From: Effusibacillus pohliae DSM 22757
Lineage (GTDB): Bacteria > Bacillota > Bacilli > Tumebacillales > Effusibacillaceae
Direction: 5' to 3'
DNA: 64,000 bases
Assembly: GCF_000376225.1 (NCBI RefSeq)
Contig: NZ_AQXL01000122.1
Coordinates: 1 to 64,000, forward strand
In this document: one piece after another, positions 9,106-17,669 of the stretch
Layout of the letters: each line of letters starts with the position of its first letter
Position numbering within the stretch: the stretch's first letter is position 1
The notes under the pieces: model-generated
What the model was told of the DNA's origin: nothing
Databases searched by the model: none
Seen by the model: the letters and a program-made list of their open reading frames with translations, nothing else
Translations under genes and position numbers: made by a program

Positions 9106-9258
9106 ATGTCGATGGCGGAATTTTACGGATGGACGCACCAACCCTTGAACGGCGGTCAGGTGACGGCGCAATGCACATCGTGCGGAGCGGAATTAAACGA
9201 TCAGCGGGAAGCGGTGATGTACGAATGTGAACGCTGCATGAATTCCCATGCCGAGTAA
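9106..9258 (+). CDS. 50-residue four-cysteine (zinc-ribbon-like) protein, copy A
   Basis: Not a family I recognise. Residues 1-10 (MSMAEFYGWT) are followed by C23-x2-C26 and C41-x2-C44 with 14 residues between, the layout of a small treble-clef or ribbon zinc site, within DQREAVMYECERCMN. Strong ribosome site AGGAGGCGG seven bases ahead. It has its own promoter and a terminator at 9305, so it is a single-gene unit. A paralogue at 23525 shares 36 of about 50 residues, including all four cysteines. Conservation of both copies with their signals argues that they are real genes. Function unknown; DNA or RNA binding, or a metal-dependent switch, are possible. Confidence 0.8.
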   Translation: MSMAEFYGWTHQPLNGGQVTAQCTSCGAELNDQREAVMYECERCMNSHAE

Positions 9259-9304
9259 TGCGTGCCGTATCCACGGTTACAACAGGTACAGCGCGAGCGG
9301 ACGA

Positions 9305-9348
9305 AGGGGAGGAATCTGCCGGGAGGGCGGCTTCCACCCCTATTTTTT
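9305..9348 (+). terminator. terminator of small-protein gene A
   Basis: AGGGG-A-GGAA pairs with TTCC-A-CCCCT around an inner GCC...GGC, followed by six T. Confidence 0.8.
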
Positions 9349-9355
9349 GGCTCAC

Positions 9356-9405
9356 GGATGATCAACTCGGCGTTGCCCCGCGCATGGAAGCGCTAGTGCC
9401 GAACA
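9356..9405 (+). repeat. degenerate copy of the 64-bp interspersed hairpin element
   Basis: GGATGATCAACTCGGCGTTG matches the left half of the elements at 34717-34780 and 58513-58576 closely; the right arm (GTGCCGAACA) is decayed. Arm spacing is 42 bases against 44 in the intact copies. Confidence 0.55.
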
Positions 9406-9700
9406 CACGCCGCACTTGGGTACCCATCAAAGTATTCGGAATCAGCTACATGGATCTTGTCACTTTGCGCCCATAGGGCACAAATCTCGCCGGGGCGCTG
9501 AAAGCGCCAGGCCTCACTTTGGTGGGAGGTTGTGGCGGCTGTTATGTTCGGCCCCGCACGGATGCGGGTCCCCGGCAAAGTACCAAGCAGGTGCGGAATC
9601 ACAGCGTTATCTGTGTGGAATTTTTATCTAACCGTTGTCGGAAATGACTGATAAGTCTATTGACGAAAGCGAGTCGGGTAATATACTATTTTCAGTAACA
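9406..9700. other. stretch with no recognised gene
   Basis: No coding frame with a ribosome site. It contains a GC-rich hairpin CCCGCACGGATGCGGG near 9546-9561, similar to the loop region of the 64-bp element, and otherwise nothing I can name. Confidence 0.4.
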
Positions 9701-9735
9701 ACGTTAAAATAACGTTATATAGAAATTCCGTTATA
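9701..9735 (+). promoter_or_regulatory. operator-like box in front of paa unit 1
   Basis: ACGTTAAAATAACGTTATA (9701-9719) followed by another CGTTATA (9729-9735). The 19-base box matches 16 of 19 bases of one at 19131-19149 in front of paaA. It includes the palindrome ATAACGTTAT. PaaX, encoded between the two units, is the obvious candidate binder, but a TetR-type PaaR elsewhere is also possible. Confidence 0.6.
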
Positions 9736-9794
9736 TTCTTTTGTCGACGAGATGGCAACGACTGATCCGGATGAAGCAAAGGGAGGAGACAAAC

Positions 9795-10094
9795 ATGGTA
9801 AAGTTGGTGGCGATTTACCGGAAACCGGAGAACATGGAGGAATTCGACCGGCATTACAATGAAGTGCATGCACCGCTTGCGGCCAAAATGCCCGGACTGC
9901 TGAAGCTGGAGGTGAGCAAAGTCTACGGGACTCCCATGGGCGAAAGCGACCTGCACCTGATCGCCGAGATGTATTTTGAAACGAAGGAAGCGTTGGCCAA
10001 TGCGCTGTCTTCCCCGGAGGGACGAGCCGCAGGCAAAGATTTGATGGGGTTTGCCGGTAAACTCGTATCGATGCATTTTGCTGAAGTGTTGTAG
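9795..10094 (+). CDS. EthD-family protein of the paa cluster
   Basis: 99 residues with the EthD ferredoxin-like fold signature: VAIYRKPENMEEFDRHYNEV then HAPLAAKMPGL. EthD proteins accompany oxygenase-based degradation pathways; biochemical role unsettled. The ATG at 9795 follows GGGAGGAG by about six bases; an ATG at 9741 would add 18 unrelated residues. First gene of paa unit 1; its stop abuts the next start. Confidence 0.85.
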   Translation: MVKLVAIYRKPENMEEFDRHYNEVHAPLAAKMPGLLKLEVSKVYGTPMGESDLHLIAEMYFETKEALANALSSPEGRAAGKDLMGFAGKLVSMHFAEVL

Positions 10095-10577
10095 GTGATC
10101 GGTTTGATTCACTTCCGGAATGAAGAGGCGCGGCCAGATGATTCGACAGTTCACGAGCGGTATTACGAACAGATCTGCGAGAAACTGAAGCAGGATCCAT
10201 TTGGACGGTTGTTGGGCATCCGTTTGCTCGAGGTTGGCGAAGGTACCGCCACCGCCGAATTGGATGTGACGTATGACATGTTGAACGCGCACGGTACGAC
10301 GCATGGCGGTGTGATTTTTTCCCTCGCCGATTTTGTGTTTGCGGTGGCGTCCAATTCGTACGGCAAGACGTCGGTCGCCCTGTCGATGAATATCGGTTAT
10401 CTCGCGGCCAGCTCTGCAGGAACCCGGCTGCGGGCGACGGCGGTAGAGGAAAACAGAACACCCCGCACGGCGTGGTACCGCATCCGGGTGGAGAACGAAC
10501 ACGGCACGGTCGCGCTGCTGGATGCGCTGGCGTATCGCAAGAACCACTATTTTGTCCCGGTTGAACCGCACAAATGA
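10095..10577 (+). CDS. paaI: PaaI-type hotdog thioesterase
   Basis: 160 residues if started at GTG 10095, which directly follows the preceding TAG; a TTG at 10104 behind TAGGTGATC is an alternative start. The hotdog core THGGVIFSLADFVFAVASN carries the PaaI-family residues. PaaI hydrolyses stalled phenylacetyl-CoA intermediates and frees CoA. Translational coupling with the EthD gene is likely as there is no space for a separate ribosome site. Confidence 0.8.
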   Translation: MIGLIHFRNEEARPDDSTVHERYYEQICEKLKQDPFGRLLGIRLLEVGEGTATAELDVTYDMLNAHGTTHGGVIFSLADFVFAVASNSYGKTSVALSMNIGYLAASSAGTRLRATAVEENRTPRTAWYRIRVENEHGTVALLDALAYRKNHYFVPVEPHK

Positions 10578-10620
10578 CAGCGCTTACAAACATGCGACTG
10601 ACTGGGGGGCAACACAGCTT

Positions 10621-11037
10621 ATGAAAAGTACGGGTGGCAGCGTGATGAGGTACGAAACGAAAAACCGGTTCAACAATTATTTGGGAATTGAGATTCAGCG
10701 GATCGATGAGAACGGTTGCACTGCAACCTTAAATATCCGTCCGGAATTTTACAACAGCATCGAGGGAGTCGTGCACGGCGGCGTTACCAGCACACTGGCC
10801 GATGTGGCGATGGGACACGGAGCTGCCCCGCATATCGACGGGGTTCAGCAGTGTGTGACGGTGGAAAGCAAAATCAACTACCTCGCCCCGGCAAAGGGGG
10901 ATCTGCTGATCGCCGAGTCGCGGGTGTTGAAACGCGGCGCCAAGCTGATTGTGATGGAAGCTCGCGTCACGACGGGCGACGGGCAACTGGTGGCGATCGC
11001 TTTGGGGACGTACGCCCGCGCAAATCCCAAGCAATAG
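10621..11037 (+). CDS. hotdog-fold acyl-CoA thioesterase (second PaaI-like protein)
   Basis: 138 residues; VVHGGVTSTLADVAMGHGA is the thioesterase hotdog helix, with FYNSIEGVVHGG before it. It is a distinct paralogue of the preceding PaaI, not a duplicate frame. Started at ATG 10621, preceded by GGGGGG at 11 bases; ATG 10645 is an alternative. Substrate unknown; possibly a second rescue enzyme or a hydrolytic step of the ring-opened intermediates. Confidence 0.75.
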   Translation: MKSTGGSVMRYETKNRFNNYLGIEIQRIDENGCTATLNIRPEFYNSIEGVVHGGVTSTLADVAMGHGAAPHIDGVQQCVTVESKINYLAPAKGDLLIAESRVLKRGAKLIVMEARVTTGDGQLVAIALGTYARANPKQ

Positions 11038-11081
11038 ACTGCCGCAATGGATGCCGGGCACTGGAGGCGAGGGGGAAAGAA

Positions 11082-11867
11082 ATGGAACGGGAGACTGTCT
11101 TGTTGGAACGATGGGGGCATATCGGAGTCATCCGGCTGAACCGGCCGGATGAGTTGAACGCGTTGGATTATCCGACTCTCGTGCGGCTGGGCGAAGTGAT
11201 CGAGGAGCTGCAGCAGGACATCAAGCAAACCCGGGTGGTGCTCGTAACAGCCGCCGGCAAGGCGTTTTGCGCGGGCGCCGATCTGAAGGAGCGGAGAACG
11301 CTCAATGAGCAGCAGGTGCGCCGCAACGTGCGCAAGATCCGGGACGTGTTCTGTGCTTTGGAGCGGTTGCCGCAACCGACCATTGCGGCGATCAACGGCT
11401 ACGCGTTCGGTGGCGGATTTGAGCTGGCGCTCGCATGCGATTTCCGCTTTGCGGTGCGGGAAGCCAAAATGGGCCTGACGGAGGTCAGCCTCGGCATCAT
11501 TCCGGGAGCGGGCGGCACCCAGCGGCTTCCCCGCCTGATCGGTCCCTCGAAAGCGAAGGAACTGATTTTGACAGCGCGCAAAATTACGGCGGAGCAGGCT
11601 GCCGACTACGGGATCCTGAACGGGCTGGCGAATGATGCGGAGCAGTTGCGGGAGATGAGTTTCTCGCTGGCGGAGGAAATTATCGGAAACGCTCCGCTCG
11701 CCGTGTACCAGGCGAAATATGCGATCGACCGCGGGTACGGTACCGATTTGCAGAGCGGCCTGGATCTGGAAGCGAACGCGTACGAAGTGATCATTCCGAC
11801 ACGGGACCGGCGGGAAGCGTTGGAAGCGTTTCGCGAGAAAAGAAAACCGGTGTTTCTCGGGGAGTAA
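11082..11867 (+). CDS. enoyl-CoA hydratase/isomerase family protein
   Basis: 261-residue crotonase. Oxyanion-hole motifs [10 protein letters not shown] and [15 protein letters not shown]; both catalytic glutamates are kept ([21 protein letters not shown]), so it should act as a true hydratase. The ATG at 11082 follows GAGGGGGAAAGA; the frame extends upstream through the preceding gene but without a start signal. It may serve as PaaF (2,3-dehydroadipyl-CoA hydration) or replace the oxepin-CoA hydrolase part of PaaZ. Confidence 0.88.
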   Translation: MERETVLLERWGHIGVIRLNRPDELNALDYPTLVRLGEVIEELQQDIKQTRVVLVTAAGKAFCAGADLKERRTLNEQQVRRNVRKIRDVFCALERLPQPTIAAINGYAFGGGFELALACDFRFAVREAKMGLTEVSLGIIPGAGGTQRLPRLIGPSKAKELILTARKITAEQAADYGILNGLANDAEQLREMSFSLAEEIIGNAPLAVYQAKYAIDRGYGTDLQSGLDLEANAYEVIIPTRDRREALEAFREKRKPVFLGE

Positions 11868-11897
11868 CAGTTACGCAAAAACGGGGGTCTGGGAACG

Positions 11898-13229
11898 ATG
11901 ATCTTCAATCCGGAAATGGAAACGATGGCGCGCGGAGAGATGCAAAAACTGCAGTTGCAAAGGCTGCAGGAGGTCGTCAGGCGCTGCTATGAAAACGTGC
12001 CGTTTCACCGGCAGAATTTTGATCGGGCGGGCGTCAGGCCGGAGGACGTCCGCAGCCTGGAGGATTTGCAGCGGCTGCCGTTTATGAAAAAATCGGATTT
12101 GCGGGAAAATTACCCGTTTAAGCTGTTTGCGGTCGACATGAAAGAGGTCGTCCGCATCCACGGTTCCTCCGGCACCAAGGGCAAGCCGACGGTGGTCGGG
12201 TACACGAAAAAAGACATCGAAAACTGGGCGGAGGTGGTGGCCCGCGCAATTTGCTGCGCAGGCGGGCGGCCGGGCGACATTTTCCACAACGCCTACGGAT
12301 ACGGCCTGTTCACCGGCGGGCTCGGGCTGCACTATGGAATCGAATACCTGGGCGCAACGGCGGTGCCCGTTTCCGGCGGCAACACGCCCCGCCAAATCAC
12401 GCTGATTCAGGATTTTCAGCCGCGCGGAATCGCCGGGACGCCTTCGTATATTCTCAATATTGTGGAAGAAATGGAACGGATGGGCTTGAATCCGCGGGAA
12501 ACCAGCCTGGAATACGGGATTTTCGGCGCCGAACCGTGGTCGGAAGAAATGCGGGCGCAGCTGGAGGACAAGATGGGCATCAAGGCGGTCGACATTTACG
12601 GACTGAGCGAAGTGATCGGTCCGGGTGTGTCGATCGAGTGCCATGAGGCGCAAGACGGGCTGCATATCGCGGTAGACCATTTTTTGGCGGAGATTATCGA
12701 TCCTGCCACCGGTGAAGCGCTTCCGTACGGGCAGGAAGGGGAACTGGTTTTCACTTCACTGACCAAAGAAGCGTTCCCGGTCATCCGCTACCGCACCGGC
12801 GATATCGCGTCTCTGAATCCGGAAACGTGCAAATGCGGGCGCACCACGATCCGCATGTCACGGATCAAGGGGCGCGTCGACGACATGTTAATCATCCGCG
12901 GGGTCAACGTATTCCCGACGGAAATCGAGTCGGTGCTGCTCAGCTTCAAACAGCTGGCCCCGCATTACCAGGTGGTGATCGACCGCGACGGCGCGCTGGA
13001 CCGGTTTGAGGTGCATTGCGAACTGACGAACGAGTTCATGCGAGGCATTGACGATTTGGACAACAGCGAGAGCGTGGTCAACCTGCTGAAAGAGATCGGG
13101 CATATGATGAAAAATGCGCTCGGCGTCTCCGTGCAGCTGAAGCTGAACAAACCGAACACGCTCCCGCGCAGCGAAGGCAAAGCGGTACGGATCGTAGACT
13201 ACCGGAACAAAGCGGGCGCTGTCAAATAA
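11898..13229 (+). CDS. paaK: phenylacetate-CoA ligase
   Basis: 443 residues (family 430-445). AMP-binding P-loop HGSSGTKGKPTVVGYT, adenylation motif DIYGLSEVIGPGVSIEC, and YRTGDIASLNPETCKCGRT with the conserved R-x-GR-x-DDML hinge before the C-terminal domain. It converts phenylacetate, ATP and CoA to phenylacetyl-CoA, the committed first step. ATG 11898; weak GGGGGTCTGGG ribosome site. Lies between two crotonase genes. Confidence 0.96.
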   Translation: MIFNPEMETMARGEMQKLQLQRLQEVVRRCYENVPFHRQNFDRAGVRPEDVRSLEDLQRLPFMKKSDLRENYPFKLFAVDMKEVVRIHGSSGTKGKPTVVGYTKKDIENWAEVVARAICCAGGRPGDIFHNAYGYGLFTGGLGLHYGIEYLGATAVPVSGGNTPRQITLIQDFQPRGIAGTPSYILNIVEEMERMGLNPRETSLEYGIFGAEPWSEEMRAQLEDKMGIKAVDIYGLSEVIGPGVSIECHEAQDGLHIAVDHFLAEIIDPATGEALPYGQEGELVFTSLTKEAFPVIRYRTGDIASLNPETCKCGRTTIRMSRIKGRVDDMLIIRGVNVFPTEIESVLLSFKQLAPHYQVVIDRDGALDRFEVHCELTNEFMRGIDDLDNSESVVNLLKEIGHMMKNALGVSVQLKLNKPNTLPRSEGKAVRIVDYRNKAGAVK

Positions 13230-13256
13230 AACGGCAGCGGAAAGCGGGGGAGTCCG

Positions 13257-14030
13257 ATGAACCAAAAATACATTCGGGTGTTACACGAGCCGCCGGTTGG
13301 CATCATTACGCTGCATCGGCCGGAGGTATTGAACGCGCTCAACCTGCAAATGGTGGACGAAATTGTGGAAGCGCTGGAACGCATGGACCGGGACGATTCG
13401 ATCCGGGCGATCGTCCTCACCGGCAACGACAAAGCGTTTGCCGCCGGAGCCGACATTTCCGAAATGGCGGACGAAGCGGCGATTCCGATGCTTTTGAAAG
13501 ACCAGTTTGCGGTCTGGGACCGCATCGCCAAAATCGCGACACCGCTGATTGCGGCGGTGAGCGGCTACGTGTTGGGCGGGGGCTGCGAGTTGATGATGAA
13601 TTGCGACATGGTGATCGCCTCCGAAACGGCCCGCATCGGCCAGCCGGAAATTAGGCTCGGCGTGATGCCGGGGGCGGGCGGCACCCAGCGTTTGACGAAA
13701 GCGGTCGGCAAAGTGAAAGCGATGGAAATGCTGCTGACCGGGGAACCGATCACTGCCGATGAAGCGCTGCGGTACGGCATGGTGAACAAAGTGGTGCCGG
13801 TGGAACTGTACCTGCGGGAAGCGATCCGGCTGGCGCAAAAAATTGCAGAGCAGCCGCCGGTGGCCGTCCGGCTGATCAAGAAATCGGTGCTGAAAGCGCT
13901 GGACAATCCGTTGGACGAAGGCCTGGATTACGAGCGCAACTGCTTCTACCTGCTGTTTGCCAGCGAGGACAAGGCGGAAGGGATGCGGGCGTTCGCTGAA
14001 AAGCGAAAGCCGAATTTTACCGGACGGTAG
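13257..14030 (+). CDS. paaF: enoyl-CoA hydratase (PaaF-like)
   Basis: 257 residues. FAAGADISEMADE and YVLGGGCELMMNCD with both catalytic glutamates ([24 protein letters not shown]). Close to classical short-chain enoyl-CoA hydratases, so hydration of 2,3-dehydroadipyl-CoA is the likely role; the symbol is by context. ATG 13257, ribosome site GGGGGAG. Thirteen bases before paaG. Confidence 0.82.
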   Translation: MNQKYIRVLHEPPVGIITLHRPEVLNALNLQMVDEIVEALERMDRDDSIRAIVLTGNDKAFAAGADISEMADEAAIPMLLKDQFAVWDRIAKIATPLIAAVSGYVLGGGCELMMNCDMVIASETARIGQPEIRLGVMPGAGGTQRLTKAVGKVKAMEMLLTGEPITADEALRYGMVNKVVPVELYLREAIRLAQKIAEQPPVAVRLIKKSVLKALDNPLDEGLDYERNCFYLLFASEDKAEGMRAFAEKRKPNFTGR

Positions 14031-14042
14031 GAGGGGATTGCG

Positions 14043-14819
14043 ATGTATGAAACGATCTTGTATGAGGCGGCCGACGGAATCGCCAAAATTACGCTGAACC
14101 GCCCGGACAAATTCAATGCGTTCACCGAACAGATGCACCGGGAATTGATCGATGCCCTGAAGCGGGCCGGCAAGCAGGAAAATGTCCGCTGCATTGTGCT
14201 GACGGGCAATGGCAAAGCGTTTAACGCGGGGCAGGATCTGGGAGAGGTACAGGGAACGGAGATCGACTTCGGCGAGTTTTTGCGCAAACGCTACAATCCT
14301 CTGATCCTGCAAATGCGCAACACGGAAAAACCGGTGCTGGCGGCAGTCAACGGGGTGGCGGCCGGGGCCGGCATGAGCCTGGCGTTGGCCTGCGACATCC
14401 GGCTCGCCTCCGACAAAGCATCGTTTGCGAACGTATTCGTCAACATCGGATTGGTGCCGGATTCGGGAGGCTGTTATTTTCTGCCGCGAATCGTCGGCAT
14501 CGGCAAAGCGCTGGAGCTGGCGTTCACCGGCGAAAAGGTATCGGCCGAGGAAGCGTACCGCATCGGTTTGGTCAACCGCATATTCCCGGCCGAGACATTT
14601 GCAACCGATGTGATGGAATATGCGGGCCGGTTGGCAAAGCTGCCGACCAAGGCGATCGGCCTGATCAAGCGCACGATGTACAAGGGACTTGCGTCGACGC
14701 TTGAGGAGACCCTTGAATATGAAGCGCTTGCACAGGAAATCGCCGGTTCCACAGAAGATCACAAGGAAGGTGTCGACGCCTTTTTTGCAAAACGGACTCC
14801 AGTATTTAAAGGAATATAG
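14043..14819 (+). CDS. paaG: 1,2-epoxyphenylacetyl-CoA isomerase
   Basis: 258-residue crotonase that lacks the two hydratase glutamates (GAGMSLA; NVFVNIGLVPDSGG) but has the PaaG-type aspartate in VPDSGG. This is the pattern of isomerases that turn the ring 1,2-epoxide into oxepin-CoA and also shift double bonds later. NAGQDLGEVQ is the PaaG-like oxyanion segment. ATG 14043, ribosome site AGGAGGGG. Confidence 0.9.
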   Translation: MYETILYEAADGIAKITLNRPDKFNAFTEQMHRELIDALKRAGKQENVRCIVLTGNGKAFNAGQDLGEVQGTEIDFGEFLRKRYNPLILQMRNTEKPVLAAVNGVAAGAGMSLALACDIRLASDKASFANVFVNIGLVPDSGGCYFLPRIVGIGKALELAFTGEKVSAEEAYRIGLVNRIFPAETFATDVMEYAGRLAKLPTKAIGLIKRTMYKGLASTLEETLEYEALAQEIAGSTEDHKEGVDAFFAKRTPVFKGI

Positions 14820-14839
14820 CGCAGAAAGAGGTGGAAACC

Positions 14840-15697
14840 GTGGCCGCGTATCAGATCGGCGTGATCGGGGCAGGCACGATGGGGGCCGGGATCGCCCTGG
14901 TTTGCGCGAGAAAAGGGCACCGCGTGCGGCTGCTCGACGCCAACCCGTCCGCGCTGGACAAGGCGCAGTCGTACCTGGCGTCCACCCTGTCGAAAGAGGT
15001 GGCCAAAGGCAGGCTGACGGAACAGGAAAAAGAGGAGATTTGCCAAGCGGTCGAACCGGTCCAGGAGATTCAGCGGCTGGCCAGCTGCGACATCGTGATC
15101 GAGGCGGTATCGGAGCGGCTGGATTTGAAAAAATCGATTTTCCGCACGCTCACCGAAATCTGCCGGCAGGACGCATTGCTCCTGACGAACACCTCTTCCC
15201 TGTCGGTGACCGAGATCGCTGGCGGGTTGGATCACCCTAAGCGGATTTTGGGCATGCATTTTTTCAATCCCGCTCCTGTCATGCCGCTGGTCGAGGTGAT
15301 CCGGGGCAAACAGTCGGGCGAGCGGGAAGCGCAGCAGGTCTACGAATTTGCGAAGGAGCTCGGCAAAGTTCCGGTGTATGCCAATGATACGCCGGGGTTT
15401 ATCGTCAACCGGGTGGCGCGCCCCTTCTATAACGAGGCGTTGCGGATTTTGCAGGACCGGATTGCGCCGGTGGAGACAATCGACCGCATCATGAAACAGG
15501 CGGGCGGGTTCAAAATGGGGCCGTTCGAGCTGCAGGACCTGATCGGGATCGATGTCAATTTTGCGGTGACCGAATCGGTGTACGAAAACTTTTTCCACGA
15601 TGGCCGGTTCCGGCCCAGCCGCATTCAGCAACGGATGGTGCAAGCGGGAACGCTCGGCCGGAAGTCGGGGGAGGGGTACTATGAGTATGACAAATAA
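14840..15697 (+). CDS. paaH: 3-hydroxyacyl-CoA dehydrogenase
   Basis: 285 residues, one intact Rossmann domain (GVIGAGTMGAG, G10-x-G12-x2-G15) and a C-terminal dimer domain. Catalytic motif MHFFNPAPVMPLVEV and NRVARPFYNEAL are present. It should oxidise 3-hydroxyadipyl-CoA with NAD. Start taken as GTG 14840, six bases after GAGGTG; GTG 14831 is within the ribosome site itself. Its 3' end overlaps the next gene by 17 bases. Confidence 0.88.
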   Translation: MAAYQIGVIGAGTMGAGIALVCARKGHRVRLLDANPSALDKAQSYLASTLSKEVAKGRLTEQEKEEICQAVEPVQEIQRLASCDIVIEAVSERLDLKKSIFRTLTEICRQDALLLTNTSSLSVTEIAGGLDHPKRILGMHFFNPAPVMPLVEVIRGKQSGEREAQQVYEFAKELGKVPVYANDTPGFIVNRVARPFYNEALRILQDRIAPVETIDRIMKQAGGFKMGPFELQDLIGIDVNFAVTESVYENFFHDGRFRPSRIQQRMVQAGTLGRKSGEGYYEYDK

Positions 15698-16430
15698 GAC
15701 GGTGCTGCTGGTCGGTAAAAGCCCTCTTCACGATGAACTGAAAGAGCTGTTCGGGGAAAGCGGCTACCGGGTGGTGCCGGAACCGGTGCGGGAAGCGGCG
15801 GACGGCGTCCGCTTTGCCATCGAAGTGACCAATTACGATCTGGATCTGAAGCGGGCCACCATTGAAAAATTGGACTGCGAACTGCCGCCGGATGTGCCGA
15901 TTCTGGCGACCTCCCTGGCGGTGACGGCGACCGAGGCGGCTTCCTGGGCGCGGTACCCCCAGCGGATCTGCGGTTTTGGCACGTTTGTACCGGTGGCGGA
16001 ACGGGGCTTGCTGGAGATCGCTCCCGCTTTGCAGACAGCCCCTGCTGTCGTGGAACAGGCGGTCTGGCTGTTCGAATCGTTGGGCAAGGAGACGGCCGTC
16101 GTGGAGGATGAAGTGGGATTGGTGTTTCCGCGCATCCTTGCCTTGATTGTCAACGAAGCCGTATTTACCGTCATGGAAGGCACCGCCACACCGGAAGACA
16201 TCGACATTGCGATGAAAAAAGGCACGAATTACCCGTATGGTCCCCTGGAATGGGCTGACCGGATCGGGCTGGACGAGGTGTATGCGGTGATTCGCGGCTT
16301 GCATCGGGATCTGGCGGAGGAACGCTACCGGCCCGCTCCGCTCTTGCGCAAGCTGGTGCTGGCTGGCCGGGTGGGCGTGCGCAGCGGACAGGGATTTTAT
16401 TCGTATCAGCTGGCAGCGGCTGTCCGATAG
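15681..16430 (+). CDS. 3-hydroxyacyl-CoA dehydrogenase-like protein without the NAD fingerprint
   Basis: 249 residues. The C-terminal half is a normal dehydrogenase C-domain (VFPRILALIVNEAVF, then GTATPEDIDIAMKKG and PYGPLEWADRIGLDE). The N-terminal half is short and begins MSMTNKTVLLVGKSPLHDEL, with no GxGxxG and no HFFNP catalytic histidine segment. It cannot be a normal NAD-dependent dehydrogenase. It may form hetero-oligomers with the preceding enzyme or bind CoA ligands. E. coli PaaH is one protein with a tandem C-domain; here the module is a separate gene. ATG 15681 behind GGGGGAGGGG. Confidence 0.8.
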   Translation: MSMTNKTVLLVGKSPLHDELKELFGESGYRVVPEPVREAADGVRFAIEVTNYDLDLKRATIEKLDCELPPDVPILATSLAVTATEAASWARYPQRICGFGTFVPVAERGLLEIAPALQTAPAVVEQAVWLFESLGKETAVVEDEVGLVFPRILALIVNEAVFTVMEGTATPEDIDIAMKKGTNYPYGPLEWADRIGLDEVYAVIRGLHRDLAEERYRPAPLLRKLVLAGRVGVRSGQGFYSYQLAAAVR

Positions 16431-16442
16431 GAGGGGGAAACT

Positions 16443-17642
16443 GTGAGAAAACCTGTGATTGTGGACGCGGTCCGGACGGCCATCGGCCGTTACGGCGGCG
16501 GTTTGAAAGACGTTCGCCCCGACGATCTGGGGGCGGTTGTGATTCGGAAACTGCTGGAACGGAACGCGTTGGATCCGGAACTGATCGATGATGTGGCGTT
16601 TGGCTGCGCCAACCAGGCCGGGGAGGACAACCGGAATGTGGCCAGAATGTCGGTGTTGTTGGCCGGGCTGCCGGTCTCGGTGCCGGGTGTCACGGTCAAC
16701 CGTCTGTGCGGCTCCGGGCTGGAGGCGGTCAACCAGTGCGCCAATGCGATTGCAGCAGGCTGCGGGGACGTGTATATTGCCGGCGGCGTGGAAAGCATGA
16801 CACGGGCGCCGTTCGTGATGGCAAAACCGGAAACCGGGTTTCCCCGCGGCAACATGGAGATGTACGACACCACGATTGGCTGGCGGTTTGTCAACAAAAA
16901 GCTGGCGGAAATGTACTACCCGTACAGCATGGGGGAAACGGCGGAAAACGTGGCCGAGCAATACGGTATCAGCCGCGAGGAGCAGGACCGGTTCGCATTG
17001 GCCAGCCAGCAAAAATACGCGAAAGCGTTGGCGGAAGGCAAGTTCAAGGATGAGATTGTGCCTGTGGAGATCCATGGCCGCAAAGGGGAGGTGGCGATTT
17101 TTCAGCAGGACGAACATCCCCGCCCCGATACGACACTCGAACAGCTGGCCAAGCTGAAACCGGCGTTCCGGCAAGGGGGAACGGTGACGGCGGGCAACTC
17201 TTCTGGCATCAATGACGGGGCGGCTGCTTTGCTGCTGATGGAACAGGCGACGGCCGAGCGGCTCGGCCTGAAACCGCGGGCCCGCATCGTCGCATCGGCG
17301 GTTGCCGGAGTGGATCCTTCCGTCATGGGAACCGGTCCCATCCCGGCCACCCGCAAGGTGTTGAAACTGGCCGGGCTGACGCTCGCGGACATCGACCTGA
17401 TCGAGATCAACGAGGCGTTTGCCGCCCAAGTGTTGGCGTGTGTGCGGGAACTCGGCGTGGATCCGGAACGCTTGAACGTCAACGGCGGCGCCATTGCGCT
17501 CGGGCATCCGCTCGGATGCAGCGGCGCCCGGATTTTGACGACGCTTCTGTGCGAGATGGAACGGCGCGGCGCCCGTTACGGATTGGCCACCATGTGCATC
17601 GGAGTCGGCCAGGGAATCGCCACGATCATTGAACGGATCTGA
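16443..17642 (+). CDS. paaJ: 3-oxoadipyl-CoA/3-oxo-5,6-dehydrosuberyl-CoA thiolase
   Basis: 399-residue thiolase with nucleophile C89 in [23 protein letters not shown], the histidine motif [16 protein letters not shown] and the second cysteine MCIGVGQG. Complete and of normal length. In the paa context it cleaves the beta-keto intermediates, releasing acetyl-CoA and succinyl-CoA. GTG start five bases after GGAGGGGG. Confidence 0.9.
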   Translation: MRKPVIVDAVRTAIGRYGGGLKDVRPDDLGAVVIRKLLERNALDPELIDDVAFGCANQAGEDNRNVARMSVLLAGLPVSVPGVTVNRLCGSGLEAVNQCANAIAAGCGDVYIAGGVESMTRAPFVMAKPETGFPRGNMEMYDTTIGWRFVNKKLAEMYYPYSMGETAENVAEQYGISREEQDRFALASQQKYAKALAEGKFKDEIVPVEIHGRKGEVAIFQQDEHPRPDTTLEQLAKLKPAFRQGGTVTAGNSSGINDGAAALLLMEQATAERLGLKPRARIVASAVAGVDPSVMGTGPIPATRKVLKLAGLTLADIDLIEINEAFAAQVLACVRELGVDPERLNVNGGAIALGHPLGCSGARILTTLLCEMERRGARYGLATMCIGVGQGIATIIERI

Positions 17643-17669
17643 AAGGGGGCGGCTGTCATCAAACCGGGG

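Larger units (their letters stand above)
9013..9258 (+). repeat. direct repeat copy A (promoter plus small-protein gene), left side of the paa island
   Basis: This 246-base block and 23435-23680 have the same length and share most bases: TTTGTA.TAA.ACAGAT at the left, CATACTGTTATA at the promoter, AAGAACATTCAGATAAC and GGAGGCGGTTCG at the ribosome site, then the coding sequence. Copy A also has a perfect palindrome TGTATTAATACA (9021-9032), which is degraded in copy B. Both copies point the same way, 14,422 bases apart. Confidence 0.85.

Noticed and set aside
9546-9561. CCCGCACGGATGCGGG as another copy of the 64-bp element
   Set aside because: Only the loop portion matches; the outer arms are missing, so I treat it as an isolated hairpin.
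13281-14762. 493-codon frame antisense to two crotonase genes
   Set aside because: Spans two well-supported plus-strand genes and shows no protein family signature.
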